The notes: a model not told the origin generated them from the sequence alone. Positions 51,392 to 60,763 are shown, counted from the first letter of the stretch. The stretch is 64,000 nucleotides of DNA from Pinibacter aurantiacus (GCF_019130065.1 NZ_JAHSPG010000002.1:124001-188000), one strand, 5' to 3'. Numbers and translations are program-made.

Positions 51392-51790
51392 ATGCGAAAA
51401 TTTGTAAACATTCTCATCATAACAATCGTTCTGGGATTGGGTATCTTTTTCTTCTGGAGATATTATTTCGTTTTTGGGGAAGGTACTAAGGCGGGCGAGC
51501 TGAATTTCTTCGTGAAGAAAGGCTACATCTTTAAGACATACGAAGGCAGGCTCATTCAAACAGGCTTCCGCTCGGCGGCTCCCGGCAACCTACAATCCAA
51601 TGAGTTTGATTTTTCTGTTGCCAACGAAAGAGTGGCGGCACAAATCATGAACAATAGCGGCAAATTTTTTGAACTACACTATAAAGAATACCTCGGTTCC
51701 TTGCCATGGAGAGGCAACAGTGAATTTATCGTCGATAGCATTATGAAAATTCAAGACGTGCAGCCGGGAAGAACGGGAGGGATACAGTAG
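51392..51790 (+). CDS. Membrane-anchored protein, conserved in Bacteroidetes
   Basis: 132 residues: one N-terminal membrane segment (residues 4-24, ILIITIVLGLGIFFFWRYYF), then a conserved soluble part (KKGYIFKTYEGRLIQTGF, NEFDFSVANERVA, KFFELHYKEYLGSLPWRGNSEFIV). This family is often misnamed 6-phosphogluconate dehydrogenase in annotations; no dehydrogenase feature is present. Function unknown. Confidence 0.78.
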   Translation: MRKFVNILIITIVLGLGIFFFWRYYFVFGEGTKAGELNFFVKKGYIFKTYEGRLIQTGFRSAAPGNLQSNEFDFSVANERVAAQIMNNSGKFFELHYKEYLGSLPWRGNSEFIVDSIMKIQDVQPGRTGGIQ

Positions 51791-51791
51791 C

Positions 51792-51825
51792 TGAATAACT
51801 GAATAATTGAATAACTGAGTGTTCG
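51792..51825. repeat. GAATAACTGAATAATTGAATAACTGA repeat half-element
   Basis: Tandem units of GAATAACT related to 9799-9893. Directly after the stop codon at 51790. Confidence 0.5.
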
Positions 51826-51864
51826 AATGACAACGTGGTCTTAGAAAATCAAACACTCAGCCCC

Positions 51865-51977
51865 GCTCTGCAAGGCTTATAGCCTTGCTGTTCTATTCTA
51901 TCGCCTTTGGCGATTTAAAAAAATGTTGCCAGAAGCAACAGAGTAATGCTGCAAGGCTACAAGCCTTGCAGAGCTAA
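51865..51977. repeat. 113-bp inverted repeat, GCTCTGCAAGGCTT family
   Basis: GCTCTGCAAGGCTT at the left, AAGCCTTGCAGAGC at the right end, with internal hairpins (GCAAGGCT/AGCCTTGC, GTTGCCAGAAGCAAC). Related to 625-675. It lies between convergent genes. Confidence 0.75.
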
Positions 51978-51994
51978 CATCGAACAACTATAAA

Positions 51995-52705
51995 CTAACA
52001 ACTAATCAAAAATATCGCCGGGCGTTTATGAATGTCCGGTTTATTTTTTTGCCATGCGGCAATAGATTTTGTTTGAATGCTTTCGTTTTTGCCGGTGATG
52101 TCAACGGCAATGCAGAGTTTGGTGGAAGGCTTACAGGTTTTTAAGATCGTTTCTATAAGCTGGTTGTTTCTGTAAGGTGTTTCGATAAAGATTTGTGTAC
52201 ATTGTCTTTTAATAGAATCTGCTTCCAGGTCTTTTAATGCTTTTATTCTCGCCCCGTTGTCTATTGGTAAATAACCGTTGAATTGAAATAGCTGACCGTT
52301 CATGCCGCTCGCCATTAATGCCAATAAAATAGAGCTCGGTCCCACAAGAGGCTTTACTTCGGCAAACATTTCATGCGCCACACCCACCAATATTTGCCCC
52401 GGATCGGCAACGCCAGGACAACCCGCTTCGCTTATAATGCCAATGGTAGCACCGCTTTGTATTGCTTTTCTAAATTTATCCTTTACCTCATCCTCAGCTT
52501 TGTGTATCGTATGCCATTCATAATTATCGATGATCATTTCTTTCCACAACATCTTCAAATAACGGCGTGCAGTTCTTTCGTTTTCTACAAAAAACACACG
52601 GCACTCTTTCACAGCCTCTAAAATGTAAGCAGGAATAACCGCTACATTTTCTTCATCTAGATATGTGGGTATGAGATAAACCTTTCCTATCGCAAGACTT
52701 GCCAT
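51995..52705 (-). CDS. SAM-dependent methyltransferase, RsmI-like (tetrapyrrole methylase fold)
   Basis: 236 residues. RsmI modifies the 2'-OH of C1402 in 16S rRNA. Markers: GKVYLIPTYL near the N-terminus, ISEAGCPGVADPG, and PLVGPSSILLALMASGMNG, all typical of the RsmI group, though shorter than E. coli RsmI (286). Bacteroidetes carry this shorter paralogue next to or instead of full RsmI. Its last residues and stop codon come from a GTTAGTTGTT repeat. A 20-bp perfect hairpin lies three bases before its start. Confidence 0.8.
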   Translation of the reverse strand: MASLAIGKVYLIPTYLDEENVAVIPAYILEAVKECRVFFVENERTARRYLKMLWKEMIIDNYEWHTIHKAEDEVKDKFRKAIQSGATIGIISEAGCPGVADPGQILVGVAHEMFAEVKPLVGPSSILLALMASGMNGQLFQFNGYLPIDNGARIKALKDLEADSIKRQCTQIFIETPYRNNQLIETILKTCKPSTKLCIAVDITGKNESIQTKSIAAWQKNKPDIHKRPAIFLISC

Positions 52706-52708
52706 TAT

Positions 52709-52760
52709 ATAAGGATTTAAAATTTATTATAAACCGTAAAAATAAATTTTAAATCCTTAT
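52709..52760. repeat. Perfect 20-bp inverted repeat just upstream of the RsmI-like gene
   Basis: ATAAGGATTTAAAATTTATT (52709-52728), 12-base loop, and its exact inverse at 52741-52760. On the transcript the hairpin would end three bases before the start codon at 52705 and hide the ribosome-binding region, unless transcription starts inside it. Confidence 0.6.
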
Positions 52761-52833
52761 AATGCCGATGGATCTAACAAATAGAACAATAAGACGCAGT
52801 CGAAATTGGTCTATATTGTTTGACCAATCGGTA

Positions 52834-53595
52834 TTACACTTCTTTATTTTGATAATACAAACTTAAGGTGGCTGCAATTACTGCATATGCGGGAGCCAGC
52901 ACCCAACCCAAGAACGGAACAGCATGCATTACATAGAATACCAAACCGTTTCCAATAGCCAGACCCTTGTGTTTGCCAATAAATTCAATACTTGCAGAAG
53001 GCGACATTTTGTGTCGCTCGCAACTGTAATCAAGCATTGAGAAACCATAGTAGTAACATTCAATAAAAACAGAAATCACCGGTACGATCCAACCTACAAC
53101 AGGTACAAAAGAAAGAATCAACAATGACACAACGTAAACCGTTTGCCAAAGCGCATTTCTTAAAGCCAGTCGTATGCCACGAAGAATATCTTTTAAAAGT
53201 TGTTTGAAACTAAATGGAAAATCGCGCCCCTCAAGAATCGCTTCTGTTTTTTCACTTAAGTAAGCAAACACCGGTGAACCAATAATGAGAAACAAATATT
53301 TAAATAGAGAAAAATAGAAGAACAATAAGAGGAGCCTGATCATTATTTGCCCCATCACAAACAGAAAACTCAGAAGCGCATTGGATTGTTTTTGTAGCCA
53401 GCGTTCAACACCTATAACGCGGCTCAAGTAATTCACCGCTGTATTGGAGGAATCGATGAACAGGATCATACCCACAATAAACAAGATCATATACAGCAAT
53501 CCCGGAATTAAGATCCATTTCCACAACTTGTGCCGCTTAATGAACTGATGCGCCCTGAAGTACGATTCTATTGCAGTAACAATTTCCTTTAACAA
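52834..53595 (-). CDS. EI24/CysZ-like membrane protein
   Basis: 253 residues with four or more membrane segments. The arrangement (KWILIPGLLYMILFIVGMILF at residues 25-45, FVPVVGWIVPVISVFIECYYYGFSMLDY around 165-195, and MHAVPFLGWVLAPAYAVIAATL at the end) fits the EI24 domain family that includes the sulfate transporter CysZ. Transport role not proven. Divergent from the glycosylase gene at 53659. Confidence 0.8.
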   Translation of the reverse strand: MLKEIVTAIESYFRAHQFIKRHKLWKWILIPGLLYMILFIVGMILFIDSSNTAVNYLSRVIGVERWLQKQSNALLSFLFVMGQIMIRLLLLFFYFSLFKYLFLIIGSPVFAYLSEKTEAILEGRDFPFSFKQLLKDILRGIRLALRNALWQTVYVVSLLILSFVPVVGWIVPVISVFIECYYYGFSMLDYSCERHKMSPSASIEFIGKHKGLAIGNGLVFYVMHAVPFLGWVLAPAYAVIAATLSLYYQNKEV

Positions 53596-53658
53596 TGGCC
53601 TGAGTTTTAAAGTGCATAAATTTATTACTTTGAAGCCATACTGTACAAAAAATTACAT

Positions 53659-54267
53659 ATGCAAAAACTTGACAAAGCGTTTTATGAACGGGAAGATGTG
53701 GTGAAAATTGCAAAGCAGTTGATCGGGAAGGTTTTGGTGACAAATTTCGATGGCGTGATCACTTCAGGACGCATTGTGGAAACCGAAGCATACAACGGCG
53801 CAGTAGACAAAGCTTCGCACGCCTACAACAACCGCCGCACAAAGCGCACTGAGATAATGTTCGGCGAAGGCGGCAATGCATATGTGTATTTGTGTTACGG
53901 CATACACCATCTTTTTAACGTGGTAACGAATATCAAAGATGTTCCTCATGCCGTTTTAATCCGCGCCGTAGAGCCACTAGAAGGAATAGATACAATGCTC
54001 GAACGCATGAAAAAAACAAAGCTCGATTTTTCAATAGGTCGCGGTCCCGGAAATGTTTCCAAAGCCCTGGGCATTGCCACGCACCACACCGGCAACACTT
54101 TATTTGGAAAGGACATCTACATTGCCGACGACGGCGTCAAAATTCCAACCAAAAACATCATAGCCTCCCCACGCATCGGCGTAGACTACGCCGCAGAAGA
54201 CGCAGCATTACCCTATAGATTTTACCTTCGAAATAACGGGTACGTCAGCGGGAAGAAACAAATTTGA
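53659..54267 (+). CDS. DNA-3-methyladenine glycosylase, alkyladenine (AAG/MPG) type
   Basis: 202 residues. Base-excision enzyme for alkylated and deaminated purines. Markers: AKQLIGKVLVTNFDG, the catalytic-site segment GRIVETEAYNG (Glu), ASHAYNNRRTKRTEIMFGEGGNAYVYLCYGIHHLFNVVT, and GRGPGNVSKALGI. The structure is unrelated to Tag at 22466-23017, so the organism has two alkylation-repair glycosylases in this window. Confidence 0.92.
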   Translation: MQKLDKAFYEREDVVKIAKQLIGKVLVTNFDGVITSGRIVETEAYNGAVDKASHAYNNRRTKRTEIMFGEGGNAYVYLCYGIHHLFNVVTNIKDVPHAVLIRAVEPLEGIDTMLERMKKTKLDFSIGRGPGNVSKALGIATHHTGNTLFGKDIYIADDGVKIPTKNIIASPRIGVDYAAEDAALPYRFYLRNNGYVSGKKQI

Positions 54268-54269
54268 AA

Positions 54270-54415
54270 ATTTGAAGATTTGAAGATTTGAAAATGCTTT
54301 TGGTGTGAGGTTCTTCATTATTTCAATTGACATATAGTGCTGCCCGAAATATTGCTTTGCTGCTGCGCCCTCCATTTTCAAATTAGCACATTTTCAAATT
54401 TTCAAATTTCCTACC
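54270..54415. repeat. ATTTGAAAATTTGAAGATTTGAA intergenic inverted repeat
   Basis: ATTTGAAAATTTGAAGATTTG units at 54267-54295 face inverted TTTTCAAATT units at 54375-54412. It lies between the glycosylase and holB. Confidence 0.6.
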
Positions 54416-54423
54416 TTGCGTCC

Positions 54424-55656
54424 ATGCAATTCAACGACGTTATCGGACAGCAGGAAACAAAGCAGCACCTGATTGATATGGTGGCGAATAATCGCCTTAG
54501 CCATGCGCTGTTGTTTTTGGGAAAGGAAGGAAGTGGTGCGTTGCCTTTGGCGCTGGCATTTGCCAATTATATAAGCATTAAGAATGGCATTGCTGCGAAG
54601 AAAACTAAGGAAGCTACCGTTTCTTTGTTTGGTGACCCTGAACCTACGGAAACAGAGCCGGAACATTTTACCCCCGCAACCATCGACGCATGGATGCAAA
54701 AACAGGAAGGCTTTTCAAAAGCAAATACATATACACATCCGGATATACATTTTTCTTATCCCGTTATTCCCCGTAAAAGCGGCGACAAGCCCGTGAGCAC
54801 TGATTATATAACAGAATGGCGCGAGTTTATACAAAAATTCCCTTACGGTAATGCGTACGACTGGTTACAATTTATCGGCGCAGAGAATAAACAGGGTAAC
54901 ATCACAGCTTATGAGTGTAACGAGATCATTCGCAAACTGAACCTGAAAAGTTTTGAAAGCGAGTACAAAGTGCTTGTGTTGTGGATGCCGGAATATTTGG
55001 GAAATGAAGGAAACAAGCTGCTGAAGTTGATCGAAGAGCCACCTGCCAATACACTTTTTATTTTGGTAGCAGAAAATGAATCTTTGATTTTACAAACCAT
55101 TTTATCCCGCACCCAGCTTGTAAAAATTCCGATGCTGGAACCGGCGGACATCGAGAAATCGCTCACGGAAAAATCTAAAGTTGCTCCGGCACAGGCACAA
55201 CAAATTGCAGGCATCAGCGAGGGCAACTATCGCGAAGCTTTGCAAATGCTTCAACATTCTGACGAAGACTGGAACGATCTTTTGCGAGAATGGTTAAATG
55301 CCTTGCTGAAGAATGGCCCTGCCGCACAGGTAAAATGGATCGAAGAAGTGAGCAAACAAGGTCGCGAAAAACAAAAACAGTTTCTCCGCTACTTCACGCA
55401 TTTGCTGGAACAAAGCATTCGATTGAAATATATGGGAAGCGCTATCAACGGCTTTTCATTGGCACAAAATGAAAAAGATTTTGCGGAGCGCTTTAATAAG
55501 CTAACTGATGTTGCGCAGCAGCAGGCAATTGTAGAAGAGCTTGACAAAGCAGCATACTACATTGAACGTAACGCAAACGCAAAAATGCTTTTCCATGCAT
55601 TGTCAATAAAGCTTTACCACATTATTAAGGACAAAGTGACGATGCAGGTGAATTAG
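54424..55656 (+). CDS. holB: DNA polymerase III subunit delta' (HolB-like)
   Basis: 410 residues. Clamp-loader subunit. FNDVIGQQETKQHLIDMV opens the AAA+ domain; the Walker A position (FLGKEGSGALPLALAFA) lacks the functional lysine order, as usual for delta'. NEGNKLLKLIEEPPANTLFILV and SRTQLVKIP (sensor/SRC-like region) follow. An insertion of about 70 residues after Walker A (rich in charged residues) makes it longer than E. coli HolB. The open frame begins at 54337, but the ATG at 54424 gives the family N-terminus; the upstream part is repeat sequence. Confidence 0.88.
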   Translation: MQFNDVIGQQETKQHLIDMVANNRLSHALLFLGKEGSGALPLALAFANYISIKNGIAAKKTKEATVSLFGDPEPTETEPEHFTPATIDAWMQKQEGFSKANTYTHPDIHFSYPVIPRKSGDKPVSTDYITEWREFIQKFPYGNAYDWLQFIGAENKQGNITAYECNEIIRKLNLKSFESEYKVLVLWMPEYLGNEGNKLLKLIEEPPANTLFILVAENESLILQTILSRTQLVKIPMLEPADIEKSLTEKSKVAPAQAQQIAGISEGNYREALQMLQHSDEDWNDLLREWLNALLKNGPAAQVKWIEEVSKQGREKQKQFLRYFTHLLEQSIRLKYMGSAINGFSLAQNEKDFAERFNKLTDVAQQQAIVEELDKAAYYIERNANAKMLFHALSIKLYHIIKDKVTMQVN

Positions 55657-55680
55657 GGTTCAAAATATGCGACAATTTTT

Positions 55681-55857
55681 TTTACCGCAAAGGACACAAA
55701 GTTTGGCGCAAAGGGAACAAAGGAGTTTTTTTAAGCATTCCTTCGTTTCCTTTGCGTCTTTGGGAATTACTATTTCTTTCGCTGCCCGCTTCTTTGCGCA
55801 CTCCCTGGTTAAAAAAACTTAGTGAAGCTTAGTGTACTTAGTGCCTTAGTGGTAAAG
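55681..55857. repeat. Compound intergenic repeats (ACCGCAAAGG and CTTAGTG families)
   Basis: 55681-55810 is a diverged copy of the AACCGCAAAG family (ACCGCAAAGGACACAAAG / CTTTGCGTC, TTCTTTGCGC). 55818-55857 is a half copy of the ACCACTAAGACACTAAG family (AGCTTAGTGTACTTAGTGCCTTAGTGGT). Two families side by side in one convergent intergenic space. Confidence 0.65.
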
Positions 55858-55886
55858 ATTGGCGTCTGGTATGAACGGCAAGCTAA

Positions 55887-56498
55887 CTATCCAAACGCTC
55901 CAAATATTAACCAGCCTATCAGAAGCGCAAGTGCAACAGACACCGCGGTTGAAATGACTACCATTTTATTCTGCTTGGATTGCCTCGTTGAAAGTTTAAT
56001 AATTCCATAGCATAACGCAGCAATTCCGAATATCATTACAAATAAAATTCGATGCGTTTGTATCAGAAATATGCCCCAAAGTGTTCCGCTAACAGTACTA
56101 GCTGCAAGACCGCCTATAACACTGCCAATCACAGTTCTGGACGTTATCTTTTTGTCTATCTCCTCACGTGTCAATTCATCTTGGCGAACATCGATTGCCT
56201 GTTCAAGCTCCTCGCTGTTCAAAATATCCGAAGTAATAGTTTCTCTTAGCAAAATTTCGCCGCCAGGCACATAGGCTTTTGTCACTTCATTTCTTACCCT
56301 TTCGATTTCTTTCTTGATTATTTGCTTGCTTTTAATTCTTGATTGCAGTTCTTCCAGACCACCTTTTTTTGCAACTATAAAATCAAACGCTTCTTTTGCT
56401 TCTTCGGAATAGTCATTAATAGCTGAGTGGAGTTCGAATAATTCTTCATCTGTGTACTTGTCGTACTTTACTTTAAGGGTTTCTGCATCAAACATCAT
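55887..56498 (-). CDS. Membrane protein with three C-terminal helices, unknown function
   Basis: 203 residues. The first 110 residues are soluble and highly charged, with DKYTDEELFELHSAINDYSEEAKEA, a pattern seen at the N-terminus of 19277-19981 too. Three hydrophobic segments fill the C-terminus (around 120-140, 148-164, 180-200). No family recognised. Confidence 0.65.
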   Translation of the reverse strand: MMFDAETLKVKYDKYTDEELFELHSAINDYSEEAKEAFDFIVAKKGGLEELQSRIKSKQIIKKEIERVRNEVTKAYVPGGEILLRETITSDILNSEELEQAIDVRQDELTREEIDKKITSRTVIGSVIGGLAASTVSGTLWGIFLIQTHRILFVMIFGIAALCYGIIKLSTRQSKQNKMVVISTAVSVALALLIGWLIFGAFG

Positions 56499-56615
56499 GC
56501 GTTCAAGGATTATAGGGTTTATGATTTAGGGTTATAAGACGTGAATATAAATAAATTTTCCGCCGGGATTTTTCATATCTTTTGAAAAATAAATTTACCC
56601 AAAACAATTTTAACG

Positions 56616-57716
56616 ATGAAAGCTTTTCATACGCATTTCATGCAAAAAATGTTTGTCCTAAACATTCTTTTGACTTGCTTCTTTTACTCAAGCCGTTTAC
56701 AGGCCCAGCAACCACTACGCGTAGGCGTAGCCGGGCTTTCCCACGATCACATTCACAATTTGATGAACCAGTACAAGAAAAACCAGGTTGTCATTTTGGG
56801 CATTGCAGAAAGCGACGCACAACTTGTTAATAAATACAAAAAACAATATGCTCTTCCTGATTCTATTTTCTATAAATCATTGCCAGAACTTTTAAAGCAT
56901 GTAAAACCAGATGCTGTGCTTGCTTACAACGCTATTTCAGAACATTTAGCTGTTGTGGAAAATTGCGCCCCTAAAGGTATTCCGGTAATGGTAGAAAAGC
57001 CATTGGCAACTACGTTAAAAGATGCACTGCGCATAGAAGAGCTCGCGAAGAAGTATAAAGTACAAGTGCTCACAAATTATGAAACCACCTGGTACAATAC
57101 CAACCAGCAGATAAAGGAAATGGTAGATGCAAATACCATTGGAGATGTAAGAAAAATGATTGTACATGATGGACACCAGGGACCTAAAGAAATCGGCTGC
57201 AGTGCCGCGTTTCTATCATGGCTAACAGACCCCATTAAAAACGGAGGTGGTGCCAGCAGAGACTTTGGTTGTTATGGCGCAAATTTAATGACATGGCTGA
57301 TGAAAGGCGAGAAACCAATTTCTGTAACGGCGATTGTTCACCACATCAAACCAAATGTTTACCCAAAAGTGGACGACGATGCTACCATTCTATTGGAATA
57401 CCAAAATGCGACCGGTATCATAGAAGCCTCATGGAACTGGCCGTTCAGCATTAAGGATTTCGAAGTGTTTGGCGTAAACGGCTATTTGCATGCGCTCAAT
57501 GGCAACAATTTGCAGCAACGCATGAAAGACAAATATGAAGATGTTTCGGTAAAACAGGCCACTTACCAGGACAATATTCCCTACTTAAGCGATGTCCTCT
57601 CCGGCAAAACAAATCCCGGCAATGATCTGTCTTCTCTCGAAAACAACATCATTGTGGTTCGTATACTCGAAGCGGCTACAGAATCGGCTAAAACAGGAAA
57701 AAAAGTAATGTTGTAG
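56616..57716 (+). CDS. Secreted Gfo/Idh/MocA-family oxidoreductase
   Basis: 366 residues. An N-terminal signal peptide (MFVLNILLTCFFYSSRLQAQ; an internal ATG at codon 9 or 12 would trim it) precedes a Rossmann-type domain (LRVGVAGLSHDHIHNL), the family EKP motif (VMVEKPLATT) and a C-terminal alpha/beta domain (GGASRDFGCYGANLMTWL, DDDATILLEY). Export suggests the Tat or Sec route and a periplasmic sugar-linked reaction, common in Bacteroidetes. Substrate unknown. Confidence 0.86.
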   Translation: MKAFHTHFMQKMFVLNILLTCFFYSSRLQAQQPLRVGVAGLSHDHIHNLMNQYKKNQVVILGIAESDAQLVNKYKKQYALPDSIFYKSLPELLKHVKPDAVLAYNAISEHLAVVENCAPKGIPVMVEKPLATTLKDALRIEELAKKYKVQVLTNYETTWYNTNQQIKEMVDANTIGDVRKMIVHDGHQGPKEIGCSAAFLSWLTDPIKNGGGASRDFGCYGANLMTWLMKGEKPISVTAIVHHIKPNVYPKVDDDATILLEYQNATGIIEASWNWPFSIKDFEVFGVNGYLHALNGNNLQQRMKDKYEDVSVKQATYQDNIPYLSDVLSGKTNPGNDLSSLENNIIVVRILEAATESAKTGKKVML

Positions 57717-57724
57717 CGATGAAT

Positions 57725-57732
57725 TAACTTTG
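57725..57732 (+). promoter_or_regulatory. -7 promoter element before the aminotransferase
   Basis: TAACTTTG matches TAnnTTTG and lies 22 bases before the ATG at 57755. No clear TTG at the standard distance. Confidence 0.4.
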
Positions 57733-57754
57733 CGCGCAAATTAAACTCCCTAAC

Positions 57755-59011
57755 ATGAGCAAGTTAAGCGTTCTCGCAGAAGGACTGATAGGTTCTGAGA
57801 TTGTGAGATTGGGCAATGAAATCAACGATCGTATTCGCAAAGGAGAAAAGATCTACAATTATACCATTGGCGATTTTGATCCTTCTATTTTCCCGATTCC
57901 AAAGGAGCTGGAAACCCTGATCATCGAATCGTATCAAAAGCACTATACGAACTACCCTCCGGCAGATGGTATTCTCGAATTGCGCGAATCTGTGTTGGCT
58001 TTTTTGCAAAAACATGAAGGCCTGCAATATTCCAACAACGAAATCTTGATTGCAAGCGGAGGACGCCCTTTAATTTATACAACCTTCAAAATACTTGTAG
58101 ACAAAGGCGATAAAGTTATTTACGCTGTTCCTTCCTGGAACAATAATCACTACACCAACCTCAACCAGGCAGAGCATTGCGTAGTGGAAGCAACGCCTGA
58201 AAATAATTTCATGCCTACAGCGGCAGACATTGCTCCGCATGTAAAAGGCGCGGCACTGATTTGTCTGTGTACTCCACAAAACCCAACAGGCACAACCCTT
58301 CCAAAAGAAGGGCTTGACAAAATATGCCAGCTGATTATTGAAGAAAATGCAAGCAGAGGCGAGAATGAGAAAAAACTGTATCTGCTGTTTGACCAAATGT
58401 ACTGGACGCTTACTTACGGCGAAACGAAACATTATAATCCAATAACACTACAACCGAAAATGAAAGACTATACCATTTTTGTAGATGGTATTTCTAAAGT
58501 CTTTGCCGCTACCGGTGTGCGTGTGGGTTGGTCACTTGGGCCGGCACATATCATTTCTAAAATGAAAGCATTGCTGAGCCACGTGGGTGCATGGGCACCA
58601 ATGGCAGAACAAAAGGCAACCGCCGCTTACCTGAAACAAGAAGACGCGATTGAGAGATATCTTAATCATTTCAAGAACGAAATGATCAACAGATTGAATC
58701 TGATTCACGACGGCTTTGTGGCGTTAAAAAATAAGGGATACGCTGTAGATGCCATCGCCCCGCAAGCGGCAATTTATCTTACCATAAAAATGGATCTTGT
58801 TGGCAAAAGCGTTAACGGAAAAGTATTGGCCACACAATCCGATGTTACCGAATATATCTTAGGCGAAGCAAAGCTAGCCGTGGTTCCGTTCTACGCATTT
58901 GGTGCAGAGAAAACTTCACCCTGGTACAGACTGAGCATTGGAACTTGTAAGCTGGAAGATATAAGTGAGATGTTTGGAAAATTGGAGGCAGCGTTGAGCA
59001 AGCTGAACTAA
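57755..59011 (+). CDS. PLP-dependent aminotransferase, class I/II
   Basis: 418 residues. Fold-type I aminotransferase: YPPADGILELRESV, substrate/cofactor Asn in CTPQNPTGT, Asp/Tyr in LFDQMYW, the PLP lysine in VDGISKVFAATGVRVGW (Lys about 248), and Arg near the C-terminus in WYRLSIG. Resembles aspartate/aromatic aminotransferases in overall plan. Substrate unknown. It has its own promoter element and a terminator at 59056. Confidence 0.9.
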   Translation: MSKLSVLAEGLIGSEIVRLGNEINDRIRKGEKIYNYTIGDFDPSIFPIPKELETLIIESYQKHYTNYPPADGILELRESVLAFLQKHEGLQYSNNEILIASGGRPLIYTTFKILVDKGDKVIYAVPSWNNNHYTNLNQAEHCVVEATPENNFMPTAADIAPHVKGAALICLCTPQNPTGTTLPKEGLDKICQLIIEENASRGENEKKLYLLFDQMYWTLTYGETKHYNPITLQPKMKDYTIFVDGISKVFAATGVRVGWSLGPAHIISKMKALLSHVGAWAPMAEQKATAAYLKQEDAIERYLNHFKNEMINRLNLIHDGFVALKNKGYAVDAIAPQAAIYLTIKMDLVGKSVNGKVLATQSDVTEYILGEAKLAVVPFYAFGAEKTSPWYRLSIGTCKLEDISEMFGKLEAALSKLN

Positions 59012-59055
59012 GTTGCATATTAATTAGATTTAATTTTTTGATATAGGCTAGAAGA

Positions 59056-59090
59056 AGTGGCTTCCACGATGGAAGCCATTTCTTATTTTT
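59056..59090 (+). terminator. Terminator of the aminotransferase gene
   Basis: Stem AGTGGCTTCCA/TGGAAGCCATT with a three-base loop, followed by TCTTATTTTT. The rest of the stretch 59012-59362 shows nothing further. Confidence 0.8.
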
Positions 59091-59362
59091 CGTCTTCCCA
59101 AACCTCGTTTTATTATCGTTAATTCTTTCTAATTAAGATTTCAGCGCCGCTAGAGAATGCTTTGGTCTTTTTGACAAATAAAAAAATGACCGAATTGGAT
59201 AAGGATAAATATCAGGGTACTATATATTCGGCTTTTACGTAAAGCATAATGCAAGTAGAAACAGCGACGCCGGCGATCAAATTTTTCATTTGCAGATATT
59301 AAACATTAGTGACCTATAGTGCTTGACTTACTTGTTATTCAAAAAAAATTAATAAGAACAAA

Positions 59363-60244
59363 ATGAAAAACAAGTTGCTTGTAATTATTAGTTTATTGAC
59401 ATTAATTAGTTGCAGTAAGAAAGATTCGCTTGTTTCTAACAAAGAAAATGATCTAAGCAAAACGAAAGAGTTTGTAAGAGCACTCGGATTCGATCTCAAC
59501 AAAGTTACAATTGAAACAAAGTCGAATGTAAATCCAGACAGCGTATTAAAGTTTAATTCTGCGAAAGAAGGCAGGAACTATTTTAAAAAATATCTTGAAG
59601 CATTAGATCGGCCAAGACGTGCCAATTGTTTAGACACATTAAGAATGCTTTCTAAATCTCCCAAAGAGTATGATGCCTACTTTAAAAGTCTTATCGAAAG
59701 GCATAAGAATTCTGCCAATGGGAAGAATAACAAAAGATCGGAACTGGCAGCTGCTAGTTTTGATCCTAGCTACATTGGCATCTTAGATCAAGAGACAGAT
59801 GAATGGTCAGTTTGGAATCAATGTGAATTAGAAACGCTTTATAATGATTATGATCCAACACTGCCCTCTAACTATCCCAGGTGGTGGAGTGATTATCAAA
59901 ATGGAGCCTTTTCAATGTATAAAGGAGTTGCTGTCTTGAACAAAAATAATGACTATTTTTTGCAATTTGACTACAGCCTTAGGTATCCGGACCCCCTCGT
60001 TTGTAATGTTAGAACGTGGAGAAGCCCAACACCGGGATGTATCTGGACCTCGTGGGATGGAGGGGATTTTCACAACGACCCCGGCAGCTCGTTTATACAT
60101 TTTAATACTCAGGGAACGGAAAATTATAGTGCAGATCAAGGTGATGGTACCACTGTAATTATTCATAGGCCTGTATTCTTTGATGGACTCTATAATTGTA
60201 GAACCAAAGAGTATGTGCTATACATTACTAGTTTTTCTTTCTAA
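59363..60244 (+). CDS. Lipoprotein, first of a tandem pair
   Basis: 293 residues. Lipobox LISC (Cys 17). Residues 25-115 match the second lipoprotein almost line by line (NKENDL, ALGFDxNKVTxE, NPDSVLKFxSxxEGR, CLDTLxMLS). The remainder (residues 130-293) is a separate domain rich in aromatic residues and Cys (WSVWNQCELETLYNDYDP, CIWTSWDGGDFHND) with no counterpart in the second protein. Function unknown. Confidence 0.72.
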   Translation: MKNKLLVIISLLTLISCSKKDSLVSNKENDLSKTKEFVRALGFDLNKVTIETKSNVNPDSVLKFNSAKEGRNYFKKYLEALDRPRRANCLDTLRMLSKSPKEYDAYFKSLIERHKNSANGKNNKRSELAAASFDPSYIGILDQETDEWSVWNQCELETLYNDYDPTLPSNYPRWWSDYQNGAFSMYKGVAVLNKNNDYFLQFDYSLRYPDPLVCNVRTWRSPTPGCIWTSWDGGDFHNDPGSSFIHFNTQGTENYSADQGDGTTVIIHRPVFFDGLYNCRTKEYVLYITSFSF

Positions 60245-60259
60245 AATTAAAAGCAGAAC

Positions 60260-60739
60260 ATGAAAAATATATTAGTTGCATTTATTAGCTTTTTTGTACT
60301 AGTTGGTTGTAGCAGAAAGATGAGTAGCAGCAAGCCTATGTCTGTTGCAAACAAAGAAAATGATCTTGATAAAGCAAAGAAATATGCAAATGCTTTAGGA
60401 TTTGACACCAACCGAGTTACCGTTGAATTGAACGCCAAAGTAAACCCAGACAGCGTATTGAGATTTAAGTCGGTAGAAGAAGGGAGAGCCTATTTTAAAG
60501 AATATATTGCAGCTTTGAATAAGCCAAAACCGATTACTTGTATAGACACATTAATGATGCTTTCCAGAGCCCATTCCAAGTACTATTATCCTTATCTCAA
60601 TAGTCTTAAAGAAAGAGCCCGTGAAATGGCAAAAAAGCCAATTCCTGGTTACGACTATAATAGCACAGAATGGCAACAGATACCGGATGGATATGAGTGT
60701 TTGTTGGTGTTAGATACAATAATAAATCCGTCGAAGTAA
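60260..60739 (+). CDS. Lipoprotein, second of a tandem pair
   Basis: 159 residues. Lipobox LVGC (Cys 17). Shares the N-terminal 90-residue module with 59363-60244 (KENDL, ALGFDTNRVTVE, NPDSVLRF, EEGRAYFKEYIAALNKPK) but ends after a short tail. Clear duplication, 15 bases apart in one operon. Function unknown. Confidence 0.72.
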   Translation: MKNILVAFISFFVLVGCSRKMSSSKPMSVANKENDLDKAKKYANALGFDTNRVTVELNAKVNPDSVLRFKSVEEGRAYFKEYIAALNKPKPITCIDTLMMLSRAHSKYYYPYLNSLKERAREMAKKPIPGYDYNSTEWQQIPDGYECLLVLDTIINPSK

Positions 60740-60763
60740 CTCAGATCTTTGCGAGAAATAAAA

